Assembly: GCA_023213315.1 (NCBI GenBank)
Contig: JAKCPI010002806.1
Coordinates: 51,945 to 115,944, forward strand
Source: Euborellia annulipes
Lineage: Eukaryota > Arthropoda > Insecta > Dermaptera > Anisolabididae
Reading direction: 5' to 3'
DNA: 64,000 bases
The stretch's first letter is position 1. Every line of letters starts with the position of its first letter. A program made the translations under genes and the position numbers. This document shows positions 1 to 11,334 of this stretch, piece by piece. Under the pieces are notes generated by a model that had not been told where the DNA came from, made no database searches, and saw nothing but the letters and a program-made list of their open reading frames with translations.

Positions 1-236
1 GCGCCAATGGAGCAGCGCACATATAATGTCTGCTCTATTGGCTCTAATGTCTCTCGTGCCTTGCGTTAACTTGCCGCTCGTTCTTTTATTGCTTCTCAAA
101 CTTATTTAAAAATTTTATCAGTTCAAGTCTAAACGTAGCACATTTATTTCTAGTCAATTAGATCCTAATTGAGTTCTTAATATAAATTTAATATTAATAT
201 ATAAATACATTTTTAAATATTAATCTAAAAAACTTA
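1..236. other. AT-rich DNA, nothing recognised
   Basis: No ORF, repeat family or RNA motif could be supported in this short stretch before the first Rep-A copy. Confidence 0.5.
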
Positions 237-1093
237 AGTAAAAAAAGTCAATTGATTCAAAATTTCCATAGGCTCTGTGTATTTTAAATGTTTTCAAAAT
301 TTTAATCTCTTTTGGATATTTTATACACAATAGAGAAAAATTTCATAAGAATTGGAATTTTTTTTTTAATGTGTAAAAAATTCTAAAGGGATTTTGAATC
401 AAAATTAACATGCAAATCGCCATAGGGATTTAACATTGGCTCTATGGAAGGAAGAAAAATATGAAATACTACATCAGTAAAGTGTACTTTAAACAATTTT
501 GACGAAAAATTTTACTGATATACTTTTTAAAGAGCATCTAAAAAATAGTTGATTTTTATGAATTTTAATTTAAAAAGAAAAATATTTATATTCTATTACC
601 ATGGCAACCATTTCTCCTATCTTTTTTCTATGAAATACATGACTAAAGTGTGCTTCAAAAGATTTCAAGAGCAAAATGATGTAAAAAATAATTGATTTAT
701 GAATTTTAAACAAAATCGTTAAAGAGCGAATTTTGAGAAAATCTAAAAAAACTGAAAAAGTACATCAGTAAAGTACTAGTACTTTTTGGCCGATTTTGTT
801 TAAAAGCTTATTTTCACGACTTCGGGGGGTGCCTAACTTAAATATAAAATTTCAACCTCGTAGCACATTTCTTTCATGATTAAAATCGTTACACATGGGG
901 GACTCACTTTTTTGGACTCAAGACATGTATTTCCATTAAAATTTCGACATCGAATTTTTGACATGATCGCAATACTTTCTCTTATATACCATCAAGAGAA
1001 AAGATATTGGACAATATGGCGGCCATAAGGCTCAAATGCCAGGTAGCCGCCATATTGTCCAATATCTTTCTCTTGATGGTATATAGTAAAAAA
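237..1093 (-). repeat. Rep-A copy 1 (long variant, minus)
   Basis: This is the first copy of the commonest repeat in the window. Read on the minus strand it runs from a CTTTCTCTT end, through ATTCGATGTCGAGATTTTG-type sequence, an AAAGTACTAGTACTTT palindrome, and blocks around TTAGATGCTCTTTAAAATG and CATGGTAACAAAATATAAAT. This long variant also carries a block with TCCCTATGGGGATTTGCATG. It has no coding capacity. The same blocks recur in the same order at 16.2, 18.7, 41.5, 51.7, 55.8 and 60.1 kb, which is what defines the family. Its transposition mechanism is unknown. Its AGAAAGT end is interrupted by the palindrome at 983-1085. Confidence 0.75.
983..1085. repeat. Near-perfect 41-bp-arm palindrome
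   Basis: The arms at 983-1023 and 1046-1085 are inverted copies, reading ATGGCGGC into GCCGCCAT around a 22-base spacer. They replace the short TATATA hairpin loop normally found at this end of Rep-A, so this is either an insertion into, or an amplification of, the Rep-A terminal hairpin. Confidence 0.8.
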
Positions 1094-2093
1094 AGCTGTT
1101 TTGTACATCAGAACCTAAAATGTTTGAATAATTTTTTTACTCATCATAATTAATTTATTCATTTTCTTTTTATCATGATAAAATTTACTCGAGTGTGAAA
1201 TTAATGGCATTTATTAATGCATAGCGATTGTAATTTGATGTTTAATAAACAATTGCCCGGGTATTTTCAGGCCGATGTATTTATGACATTTAGGCAACAA
1301 CGTTCGGTGGTCAATGCACATGGAATTGCAATGATGGCCAATAAAAAAATAGAGGAGATAGGTAATTAAATGAGGTTCGCGCGTTCTGGGTGGTCCAGCG
1401 GCTGGGCGGTGAGCCCAAAGGCTACAGCATCCGAAGAGAGGGGGCCAAAGGGGCCGAGCCCCGGGGGCCCCAACCCGTCCCGGTCCGGGCCCCACTCGCC
1501 CACACGATCCCCAGCTTCTCTAAACTATGATAAAATTAAATAAAAATGAACGCAGCTACGAAAAAAAAAACATGCACTTCATATTAAACAGATTTTCTTC
1601 AAGTGACGCTTCTATTGAAAAAAACTGACACAACACTAATAAGCAGTTTGGAATAATATTAAGCGGCGGCTGAGAAGTAAATAGTTGGTGAGCTGGAAAG
1701 AGCAAGCATCATCATCACTTGGTGAAAGCAATTCAAAAAAAAAAAAAAAATGCTTAGAGCATATTACGAAATTAGTTAATACTACGTACATACGCAAAAA
1801 AAAAAAAGATTTACGCTTAATTGACATCATACCTGGAATAAAAGAAGAGGATTTTTATAAATATAAAAATTTTAATATAGCCGTCTAAAACACTTGGTGA
1901 CGACCGTATTTTCAATAATTTAAAAGCTCTAAACGCCACATAAATTAAAATTTATAGTAGAGCTCTAAAAAACAGTAGCTCCAATGAGAGAGCAAGAAAA
2001 ATACAAAAACTACATTGAAATTAATTTGTATAAAATTTTGAAAAAATTTTATCTTGAAATTTATGCTGAAGATGACCGTGGTACAGTCGGCGC
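1094..2093. other. AT-rich DNA with one GC islet
   Basis: This is mostly AT-rich sequence with A-tracts at 1560, 1737 and 1795. The only structured part is the GC-rich islet annotated at 1376-1505. Short ORFs here lie across A/T runs and look like chance. Confidence 0.5.
1376..1505. other. GC-rich islet, unidentified
   Basis: About 130 bp of strongly GC-rich DNA sits in a very AT-rich background. Open frames exist on both strands. The plus frame reads FWVVQRLGGEPKGYSI and continues proline/arginine-rich, and the minus frame encodes a 93-residue G/P/R-rich ORF. I recognise neither. It could be an exon or promoter islet, or a fragment of transferred or retroposed DNA. No clear splice sites bound it. 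Confidence 0.3.
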
Positions 2094-2241
2094 TTCAAGT
2101 GCCTGAGAGTGGAGATTTGAGCTTAGTTAATCAAGCCAATATAAATAAATTTTGAATGCAATTGAAGGGCAGAAGCTAGTTTTTTGCCAACATGTTGGTT
2201 GCCTAAGCTTAAGGTTCAAGGAGCAAATCTGGCGCAGCCTG
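2094..2241. mobile_element. Mite-T copy 1 (TA-flanked inverted repeat)
   Basis: The element begins CAGTCGGCGC and ends in a degraded inverted copy, GGCGCAGCCTG, with TA on both sides. Inner arms carry the family blocks TTGAGCTTAG and GGTTGCCTAAGCTTAAGG. TA flanks and CAG ends are typical of non-autonomous Tc1/mariner-type elements. No transposase is encoded. Confidence 0.7.
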
Positions 2242-2339
2242 TACGATGTTAGTCAACTAAAAGTCAGTTGCTTAATTTTTAATTAACTAGCTAACCCTCG
2301 GATAAGATGACTTTCGAGTCCCCCCAAGGGCGGATACAA

Positions 2340-2522
2340 GGGGGGGGGGGGGATCCCCCCCCCCCCCCCCCAAAAAAAACTATTTTTTTTTAAAAAAAAT
2401 TTTATTTTAAAATAAATAAAATTAATAAATAATAAAAAAATTTGATTTTTTTTTTTTTAAAAAAAAAAATTTTTTTTAAAAAAAAAAAAAAAAGGGGGGG
2501 GGGGGGGCCCCCCCCCCCCCCC
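2340..2522. repeat. Mirrored homopolymer block (G-run/C-run, A/T-runs)
   Basis: G-run then C-run at 2341-2370, A/T-runs between, and again a G-run then C-run at 2495-2522. The flank GGGCGGATACAAGG at 2327 matches, inverted, the C-rich end of the hAT-like element at 18378-18647. It therefore probably descends from such an element end. Homopolymers this long are also prone to sequencing or assembly error. Confidence 0.6.
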
Positions 2523-4087
2523 TCTCCGGATTCCCATCTAGTTAAGTAAATCATATGATTAAATTAGAGCTCAGATGGTAGTTAGCAAGAAAGACCCAAT
2601 GTTCGGTATAAGGGGTGAAATTAGAAACACAAGATTTGTTTATTTATTTTTATGAAAATTTTGAAATTTTTGTTAAAAAATTAATTAACTTTAAATAATT
2701 ATTTTAATATTTATTTTTAATTAATTTTAATTTAATAACAAGGCTGCCCCCCCCCCCCCCGGACCGTCTTGCTCGCCTTCAGCTAGCAAAACTGTCTTCT
2801 GAAGGCGAGAATTGCAAAATTTTTAAGTTTTAAATTTCCCTCACTGACTCCACATCCTCTGTCTCTGACCAATCAGCCAGAGAGAGTTGTAAACAGGAAC
2901 ATAAAACGGAACTCAGTGGCTAGCGCTTTATATTATAGTATGATTTGTATAAATGATGCTTTTATTAAGTTGCTAACTTCACAAAACTTTTCTTATACCT
3001 GAGATAGCTAATTAACTCGAATTTTTCTTGTTTTCTATTTCGATGATTTACCATCTATCGGTTAGTTGACTAGCTGTGAAGTAACCGGGCCTAAATAATA
3101 ATTAATATCAGTTTAAATAATATATTTTGTTATTAATGTTAGCTAATTTTTTGTAATGATTGTTGAATAAATCTTACTGATATCTTTACATTTCGATGAT
3201 TGTTGAGAAGGATGCTATGCTATGGAGTGTTGATGTTCGCATCCTCAGTAGTTCAATTATGTAGTAGAAACAGCCTAAGTCAAATATATATTTTGATTTC
3301 TTGAATGTTTTTCATTTTTTTATTCTGGTTTTTTAAATAAATACGGATACGATCGAATAGTTAATAATTTGGCTCTAAGTCCTTCCTGTATCTATTATTT
3401 TAGAATGTATAAATCGGTGATTGACACTTTTATATTTAAAATCACTGACCCTTTCAATAAAGATTCGAAAGCAAGTGATTCTAATTCCACTCTGAAATAT
3501 TTAGCACTGTTCCGTTAGGTTAGGGTCCGAGTCCACTCACTCTCTTATCTCATGTATTTAACAGCCAGGCCGCTTTAAAGCTACAGACCAATAATAGAAA
3601 TCAAGACAAAGAACCTTTTTAAATTTTAATGTCATTAGTCATCTTTTAAAAGCAAATTTTATTGATTGATGTGTATGAAATAACAAAAGCGATTTAATGA
3701 ATTTTAATATTATGTAGTCTAATAATTACCACCTGAGAAAATAATTAAACTTGGTCTTTTTTTTTTGTTTGGGATTTCAAGTGAACTAGGGACGTTAGGA
3801 ACAAAGAAAAGAAATAGAAATAACACAATGGCTGACAAGGGTTTTAAACATTGCGCATTTTCTTTCTTTTTTTCTTTCTTTTCTCCCCTCTTCGGAAACG
3901 TCAGTTGGCCTTAGAGTGCAGACAACTATTGCTCCATCGGAACCACCTTAAAAGAATCACCAGCAAGCAACTTTCGCTATGTGAATTCTTCAGATATGTA
4001 ATCATCCCGAATGAATGCGGCTTTTAGACACTCAGTCATCCTGAAAGATCCATACGGAAAAGATTGATACTGAATAGAGGACAGTGC

Positions 4088-4116
4088 CATCATCATCATC
4101 ATCATCATCGTCATCT
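4088..4116. repeat. (CAT)n microsatellite
   Basis: About nine CAT/ATC triplets with one interruption (CGTC). Confidence 0.9.
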
Positions 4117-4647
4117 TTTCAACGTTAAAATCGAATTAAAGAGGAAAGGTCACATTTTAGGGAGAACTACTCTTGGACAAGATATTCTATTTCGCAACCG
4201 CTATTGTCTATATAAGATGTTATAAATGATCATATTTCACTCGTCGAGGTCATGTGCTCATTTGAAGGGATCAAACAACTCTTTTTCAATATTTTCACGT
4301 GGTATTTGACCAATTGGGACTTGGCAATTCGAATATTATGCAATCTATCTTTTTAATCGAATTTTTCTAAATAAGAAACAGGTATAATGAATCTGAGACA
4401 GTGTTTTTTTCAATAGTGCTGCACATATAGAGCAATAAAAAAAAAAACTGCTGTGTGTGCGCTGCTCCATTTTAAAAACTGTGTCTAAGGGTTTAAATTT
4501 TCCAAATTTCAAAGAAAAAATTTTTTAATTTAGTTATTTAATATATAATCTAAATAATTCACTAGTTAAAAAATTTTTAAAATTAAAATTATTTAATATT
4601 AATTAAAAGTAAACACTAGGTTTAATTTAAAAAAAGGAGTTTTATTT

Positions 4648-4689
4648 GGTTTATGTACATTTCGATGTTAAAATATCATCATCAGAACT
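4648..4689 (-). ncRNA. Hammerhead-like ribozyme motif (Rz-1, left arm)
   Basis: The minus strand reads GUU, CUGAUGA, one U, a helix II hairpin GAUAUU/AACAUC with one mismatch, GAAA, the mini-helix UG-UA-CA, UA, then AACC. Helix I is GUU/AAC. This matches the type I hammerhead plan with a minimal helix III. The extra U after CUGAUGA differs from the textbook core. Self-cleavage is inferred, not shown. Confidence 0.55.
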
Positions 4690-4779
4690 TTATTACAAAC
4701 TTTGTATGTAATAAGAACAGAACCAGAACCTTATTACAAACTTTTTATGTAAAAAGGTTTTGATGTTTGTATGTAATAA

Positions 4780-4818
4780 GGTTCCGATGATGTTTTAACA
4801 TCGAAATGTACATAAACC
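4780..4818 (+). ncRNA. Hammerhead-like ribozyme motif (Rz-1, right arm)
   Basis: GGUU, CCGAUGA (one change from CUGAUGA), a hairpin of U/A pairs, GAAA, UG-UA-CA, UA, AACC. Helix I GGUU/AACC is intact. This copy lacks three bases of the helix II side seen elsewhere and has a U to C change in the core, so it is probably inactive. Confidence 0.45.
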
Positions 4819-5755
4819 AAATAAAACTCCTTTTTTAAACTAAACCTAGTGTTTACTTTTAATTATAATATTCAATATTCAATTAAATTTTTCTGACCTT
4901 AGCACATCTTATTATTTATACTGATGGATCGAATAACCAACCCTGGATCTATAGCCTACCCAGGACTTATTTACACGAAATCAATGAACATTCAACACAT
5001 CCGCAAAGTGTCAATTGCTAAGTGCAAGGAAGAAAGCAGGCTAGAGATCCTGGGGGAAATCAAAAGTGTCCAATTTTTAATTTTCTAAAGGCTAGATGCT
5101 TCACTTTTAGTCTATTAGAAAATTTATCCGACAGATGGCAAATAATCGATGTAGTAAATGAGAACTAACTAAATTGATCCCTTCAAATGAGCACGTGACA
5201 TTTTTTTCACATATAATTAGCTATCGGAGTTATAAGGGAAGTTTTGTAAAGTTAACAACTTAATAAAGGCATTATTTTTAAAAATTATTAAAAAATAAAA
5301 TTTAATAGGAAGAGCTTTGTTTGAAAAAAAAAATGGAATTTTTTTTTAAATCTACATTTAAATACATTGCCAGTCAATATATCCTTTAAGTTAGCAAATT
5401 TGCGAGATGAATTTGTGTTAAAATTAAAATAATTAAAGCTAATCATTTTTTTAAAACAAAAATGTCCAAAAAAAATAAATAAACAAGGCTTGTGATCCTA
5501 ATTTCACCTTATACCGAACTTTGGATTTATCTGGGATCTTATATAATTATATGATTAGCTTAACTTGAACTGAAAAGACTCAAAAGTCTTAGTTAACTAG
5601 CAGAAAATTTTACAAAGGTTTTTTTTTATAATTATTAATTTCTCTTCGAATTATTTTTGCTTTTTTTAAATAATTACTCTAAATGTTATATATCATATGA
5701 TTAGCTTAACTTGACTCGAAAGTCATAGTCAACTAGCTTATAGTTAATTAGAACT

Positions 5756-6527
5756 AAAGAAAGCGGTTTTAATTAGTATTTCAATAAAAATAAAATTATT
5801 TATACAACTTTTAATCATTTTTGTTTATATTTTTTTATAACATTTCAATATAGACGTAATTCACGTTGAAAGTTCTGCTCTGATATTTTTAGTATATAAA
5901 AAGAATCGTGCAGCGACTATAACTCAATTTCTTTTCTCTAACTCGAACAACATACCCATACTCACTTATCATTTTAGTTAGTTCAATTACTAAACTTGGT
6001 CTTTACGATTTTCGATAAGCAAGCTTACAGGATGATCGTTAAAACAATTGTTTCCTTAATTTACTATCGGTAAAAGCAATTCAATTACATCTGGGTATTT
6101 GGTATTAATGTTAATGAAGAAAAAAATTGATACGTTTTTTATTACGCAATCATTAAATAAGAAAGAGAAAAAAAATTAATCACAATATTTTTAAAGATAG
6201 GACTATTTGAATCAAAATGAATTAGTCGATCTTGAAAATTTTTCATTGTTGAAAAAATCGGAAATTTAATAATATTAAAAAATTTCAGAAATTCATAAAA
6301 AATTTTTTTTTTCTTTAGATAAAAAATTAAAATATAATAATTTACTCTGGCTAAAAAACAAAAAAAACAAAAAAAAAAAAACAAAATGATTTATAAATAG
6401 GCCTACCCTAAAATAATCTTAAATTTTTCAAATTTAAAAAAAAAAATTTGTTGAACCCCCATCAAAAATTTCTGGCTACGCCTAATAGAGTATATTAGAT
6501 TTTTTAATAAAACAAAATTCACTCATA
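5756..6527. other. AT-rich DNA, nothing recognised
   Basis: Homopolymer-rich sequence. The short open frames (for example 6142-6384 on the minus strand) are F/K-rich translations of A/T runs and are not credible genes. Confidence 0.5.
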
Positions 6528-7115
6528 AAAAAATCTGGTCGTACAGCACACAACATTCTCTTGCCTCCGATAATTGAAAGTTTTGTTCTGTACTTTTCCC
6601 ACCAGATTATTTGAGTCGACATATATTTAGTTTATGCCAATACAGTATATTATTTGTAAAAAAAAAATATATATATATAAATTTTCAATCCTTTTTCATA
6701 TACTGTCGTGCTTTAATTTTAATATACAGCTTTTTTTTTTGCCCCAGTGTAAAATTCTTAAACAGTTTGTGTAACAGACTTCCTAAACTAGTTTATGTTT
6801 GAAGATAAAACGAGAATATACATTTTATAGAACATTTAAAAAATAAATGATGTAGAGTGGAAAAAAAAAAAAACTGAAAAAGTACATCAGTAAAGTACTG
6901 GTACTTTTTGGCCGAATTTGTTCAAAAGGGCCCAGGGGGATCTAATTTAAATATAAAATTTCTCTCGTATCTCACTTCCTTCTTGATTTAAATTTAGAAC
7001 AGACATTTTTTTATCTCAGGGGGGCCTCAAATCGTGTATTTCTATTAAAATCTCGATATGAATTCAATACTTTCTCTCTCCATATATATATATAGGTAAG
7101 AGAAGGTAAAAAAAT
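6528..7115 (-). repeat. Rep-A copy 2 (short variant, minus)
   Basis: An almost complete 590-bp copy. It has the AAATCTGGT hairpin end at 6528-6616, GTCGACATATATTTAGTTT, GAGAATATACATTTTA, TACATCAGTAAAGTACT at 6883, and a TTTCTCTCTCCATATATATATATAGGTAAGAGAA hairpin end split around 7070-7105. Together with 60052-60655 it shows the extent of the short form. Confidence 0.75.
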
Positions 7116-7766
7116 ACTAATATATCAAATATTACTGTAGACGTACGTATCTCAACAAAATTGAACTAAATATGTGTATAAGAAAGAAAAACTATAAACA
7201 TTCAATTTATATATATATACATATACATACAGTATTAATAAAATGAACAGATGTTGGCTATAAACTAAAACCCTCACCCCCCACCCTCCGGCCGCTTTTA
7301 ACTAAACTTGACAAGTTTGTTAAGTCCCTCGGTGTCAAGGTTTATAGCAAATAAAATAAAATAAAAAAACTGATGATTAAACTAATTACATTAGGACAAA
7401 ACACGTCAATAGCCTTGCAAACGTCGTTGTTTTTTTTTCACACTCAAAACAACATTGTAATACTAGTATCAGAAGAAAAAACAATTATTTTTCAGTTTTA
7501 AGTTTCATTTAACACTAATTTTTAATTTTGTTAATTACAATAAACAAGGTTGAGATCACTATGACTCGCGAGCCACAGTTATATTCTATAATTTTTGTAG
7601 CTCAGAAATTAGCTTCTAGTGCTAGAGATCGAGGGTTTGCTTTTCCTTATAGGCGAAAAAAAAATTTGTTTTAATTGAATAATAATAATAATAATTTTAT
7701 TTGTTGACGTTTGTCGTACAAATTTAATTGAATAAGCTGCCAATTAATTGATAAATGTTCTTTTAG
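7116..7766. other. AT-rich DNA, nothing recognised
   Basis: Contains (TA)n and ATA repeats near 7205 and 7680 only. Confidence 0.5.
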
Positions 7767-7778
7767 ATTTATAATGTA

Positions 7779-7939
7779 GCCTGTGACCCATGGCTCAAAG
7801 AGAAGACATTAGCTTCACAGGGTCCCGGGTTCGCTTCCCGTCCCAAACGAGAAAATTTTATTTAATTTGAATTGGCACCAATAGGGATGGTGTCTAAATG
7901 GCCTTTAATGCCGAAAGGCCTTAAAAAAATTTAAAGGAA
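7779..7939 (+). mobile_element. tRNA-derived SINE with 12-bp target duplication
   Basis: The 5' head is tRNA-like: an A-box-like CATGGCTCAAAGAG near 7790 and a B box, GGGTTCGCTTCCC, near 7827, in which CCGGG and CCCGT nearly pair as a T stem. A family body follows with GGCACCAATAGGGATGG and a GGCCTTTAATGCCGAAAGGCC-like hairpin, then an A-rich tail. ATTTATAATGTA occurs at 7767-7778 and again at 7940-7951, a perfect 12-bp duplication expected from LINE-driven insertion. Partial relatives lie near 24.0 and 39.1 kb. Confidence 0.75.
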
Positions 7940-7951
7940 ATTTATAATGTA

Positions 7952-9185
7952 TTTTACTGGTAAACTTTATTTAATTTAATCCACATCTTTTTATTTCCTT
8001 TAAGACAAAGATTAGTATAAACTTTGAGAAATCAAGTAGAGTAATACAGTGAGCAGGGCCGCCGAGAGCCTTAATGGAACTGTATATTAAATTCTAGCCT
8101 CCATCCTCATCAAAAAAATAAATTTTATCTATACATAGGCCTATATGCTCCTGAGAAAGAAAAAAAAAATATTTTTTTCATAACCAATCAAGTGTTAGAG
8201 CTTAAAAAGCCCTTTCTTAAAAATAATTTAATTTTTTTTTTATTAGAATGGTTAAAATTTAAAGGTTCTGGACCCCTTCAAAAGATTCACCACCTTTCTG
8301 TGTCTACGGTCCTGGTACTGAGGAAATAGCAGTTAATAAAATGAACAAAAAATATTTCTACTCATTTAGAACTTGAACGTTTCCACTATTGATATTCAAA
8401 GTACTCTTCTTTTTTACTTTTTTATTTTAGTCCTTACTATTCCTTTAAGAAGCTATAAATAAAGGATCTAAAGAGAGCTTACTTCTATATACTGGTATAT
8501 ACCTCCTACATATCTATATATTGATTCATTCAGAATGCATTTGATTTTCTCCTCCCGGATTAATTAATACAGTTCTAAGTGAAAGCAACGGCGAAATTAA
8601 TTAAATTAGCCCCGCCCCGTCTCATTCCCTCTCTACGATGTAAATAGATAATTCATAATGCTAAATGTTCCCGATTCTATCAATCGATTTAATTTAATCA
8701 TTGTGATAGGATCATTTTTGAAACTCCCCCACTCCGCTAGACAGATAAACAAATTTATTTATATTTTTTTTAATGAAATTTATGCCGGTGCTCAAAATTA
8801 AGTTTTTATTATATATATAAAGATTCAAGGCTCTTTTCCGGTTATTGTGATCGATTTTAGGTGTTTTTCTTTTACGTCTTTTCGACATATAAAATAAACT
8901 GATGTGCCTAGCACATAAGCGTCCGAGCTCAAATTAGATAAACAGTCAACACAATCATCTCGCAAATATCATTAACTTTAACGATATATTGGCTGGTACT
9001 TTACAGTCCCATAGGACGTCATTTGAAAAAGAAAGTCAATTTTATGCAAAAGTTAACGAATATATATAAAAACTTTACTAAATTTATTAGGAATAGTAAT
9101 TTCCTAAATTTAATTATTAGAAATAAATTGAATTCAATAAATTAAAATCATCTATATTAGATATATAGTTTGTTATATACCACTG
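7952..9185. other. AT-rich DNA, nothing recognised
   Basis: No gene, family repeat or RNA motif was found across this 1.2 kb. TA and A/T runs are frequent. Confidence 0.5.
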
Positions 9186-9651
9186 TGATCAAAAAGTAAT
9201 GACTTCAAATAAAACACATATTGTAAAATGTATTTCATCTCCTTCAAATTACCAACCCTTCCAAAGATCTTCGAAAAATTTGTTATACTCAATTTTCGGG
9301 AAGGTCTTGAGCATCTTCTTCGATTATCTCCTCAAAACGATGATCACGAAGTGGTTTTTTGAGTTTCAAGAATAGTCAGAAGTCAGACTGAGCCAAATCA
9401 GGTGAATAGGACGGCTGCAGATGAATGGTGTTTTTGATGAAAAAGTCGCGAACAACCAAAGTCATGTGAGATGGCGCATTATCGTGACGAAAAAAAACCA
9501 AGAGTTATTTGGCTTCTTGAGGCGTATTGCTTCACGCATAACGTCCATATAATATTCCTTATTGACATTTTGACCATGCGGAAGAAATTCATAGTGGACA
9601 TCACCGCAATAGTCGAAGAAAACTGAAAAGTCTTACTACTTTTTGATCAGC
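9186..9651 (-). mobile_element. Internally deleted mariner/Tc1-type element
   Basis: Terminal inverted repeats TGATCAAAAAGTAATGAC (left) and TGATCAAAAAGTAGTAAGAC (right, read inverted) bound a 466-bp remnant. TATAC lies just outside each end, consistent with TA targeting. The interior is the 3' part of a transposase on the minus strand, so the N-terminal DNA-binding half is lost. Confidence 0.8.
9205..9640 (-). pseudogene. Mariner-type transposase, C-terminal remnant
   Basis: Minus-strand translation in shifting frames gives FFDYCGDVHYEFLPHGQNVN, then MREAIRLKKPNNSWFFF, remnants of the HDNAP and YSPDLA catalytic blocks, and finally IEYNKFFEDLWKGW with FEGDEI. These are the order and motifs of the C-terminal catalytic domain of DD34D-type mariner transposases, which cut and paste DNA at TA sites. 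Several frameshifts and stops (for example after KGW) and loss of the helix-turn-helix half make it non-functional. It differs from the copies at 13.7 and 34.2 kb, so it is a separate lineage. Confidence 0.75.
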
Positions 9652-9660
9652 GTATATGTC

Positions 9661-10149
9661 GTAAACACTTCGTGAAATTAGACATTTCATGAACTGCAGA
9701 CAGATAGTGTAATAGTCGGTCACTTACATGAAGTGACTAAAACTTTTAGAGAGTTCTTGAAATGCAATCTTAGACAGATCGTGTAATGTTCAGAATTACA
9801 TGAAATGCCTAAGTTATTTAGACAATTCATGAAATGTCTAATAGCCGTTTTGCCGATCGTGTAATATTTGTGAAGCCAATAAATATCTTAAAACAAGTCG
9901 AATTTCGCGCTCAACAACTCACAGGTTCATGCGCATTTACCATGATGCATAGTATCGAGTCTAAATAACTTAGACATTTCACGTAATTCTGCAACAATAC
10001 ACGATCTGTCTAATGCCCTATTGCATTTCATGAACTGCCTAAAAATTTTATACACTTTGTGTAACTGACCGACCATTACAAGATCTGTCTGCAGTTCATG
10101 AAATGTCTAGACAGTTCACGAAATGTTTAATTTCACAAAGTGTCCATGA
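9661..10149. mobile_element. Foldback element, 0.5 kb, long inverted arms
   Basis: The left arm (9661-9790) has ACACTTCGTGAAATTAGACA, CATTTCATGAACTGCAGACAG and TAATAGTCGGTCA. The right arm (9960-10149) has the inverted equivalents ending TTTCACAAAGTGTCC. Internal sub-repeats of CATTTCATGAA and GATCGTGTAAT recur within both arms. It abuts the mariner remnant. No ORF. Confidence 0.75.
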
Positions 10150-11334
10150 TTATATATATATATGATTGAAAATTTAACTCTCTGTCATTTTACAATAATC
10201 TTTCTCTCTCTATTTATATATATATATGGGATTGTAAAAAAAAAAATTCGAGACTAAGATGGAATCCTTTTTTTTGATAATTGAAGCAGAGAGGGTTTTC
10301 ACCTGAGGCTGTATTTACCCTCGGCTCTCTCTCTCCCTTTAATTTACACAGAAATATTCTTTTGTGTTTCACGTTCTTTTGTTTCATTATTTTATAACAA
10401 TTATTTACCAACAAAGATATAAAAAGTCCCAAATAATGAATTATAAATATCTTATCTAGTAAAAAGATCTCAATTAAAAGCAAATCCATCGGATGAATGC
10501 ACGTCTTTTAGAAGGAAATGAAGATTTCCTAACCCCGAGATCTGAATGGTTTCCTTGTTTCTATTCTGCTACTATTCGATTAAATATTACTTCTTCCTTC
10601 TAATCAGAGCTTCTTTTGATCTAATGAAAATTTCTAGGAAAAAGGAAATCAAATCCATTCGAGTGTTATTTTATTAAAAACTTTAGTTAGTTATCTGAAA
10701 ATTATTCACATAAATAAATTATTATACTTTTTTTTTTTACTTAATTCATTGATCAAATTCAAACTAAGTTTTGCATCCCAAGATCAATCAAGAATTTAAT
10801 TTAAACGTAATTAATATAATAGATAGATGGTCCCTAGACTAAAGATCGGAGTTATCTAACTTGTACAAGTTGAGGATTCTAAAAGTTTGAACTCACCTTC
10901 GATTTTCTTACATTTATTTGATATTCAATTAAATTCATTAATGTGAATTTACATAAGGTAGTTTTAATAAATAAAATTATATTTGTTTTTAACATAACTT
11001 TTTACTATTAAATCAAAATGTAATTTATTATCCTTAATTATTTCGTTATTGTATACATTGCACTCTTTTAATAATGATTTAAATAAAAATTATTTACTAA
11101 TTAAAGATTCAACCTATATTTATCCCACCCATGGCTTATGTTTTATTTAAAAATTCAAATTTATTCTATACAAAACGGCTTGGACAAAAAAAAATTCTTT
11201 TATAATTTCTCATTACGTGAAACAAATTATTAATTTTAATTCTGATTCATTTAAATAAGAAATATTATGTGATATATTTGTCTAAATGAAGGAAGTTAGA
11301 GTTGAGTATCTCTCCTCGATAGGAGTTTTCTTAA
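10150..11334. other. AT-rich DNA, nothing recognised
   Basis: TA microsatellites at 10153 and 10216. The 91-residue minus ORF at 10214-10489 has no recognisable motif and no supporting context. Confidence 0.5.

Larger units (their letters stand above)
4605..4864. repeat. Rz-1 palindromic element, copy 1
   Basis: A 260-bp inverted-repeat element bounded by AAACACTAGGTTTAG and CTAAACCTAGTGTTT. Each arm carries a hammerhead-like motif pointing toward its own outer end (4648-4689 minus, 4780-4818 plus). The centre has repeated TTATTACAAACTTTGTATG units. Related copies lie at 24449-24843 and 39996-40418. It codes for no protein. Confidence 0.75.
2281..5755. mobile_element. Large foldback element with diverged long inverted arms
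   Basis: Several blocks on the left recur in inverted, mirror order on the right: 2281-2320 with 5706-5750 (GACTTTCGAGTC/GACTCGAAAGTC), 2580-2660 with 5465-5545 (TTCGGTATAAGG), 2948-3020 with 5214-5275 (TTTATTAAGTTG), and about 3040-3075 with 5100-5160. A second inverted pair, 4254-4278 with 5174-5200 (CATTTGAAGGGATCAA), lies inside. The result is a 3.5 kb foldback-like structure without a coding region. Its centre hosts the Rz-1 palindrome at 4605-4864. The outer ends and target duplication are not resolved. Confidence 0.55.
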
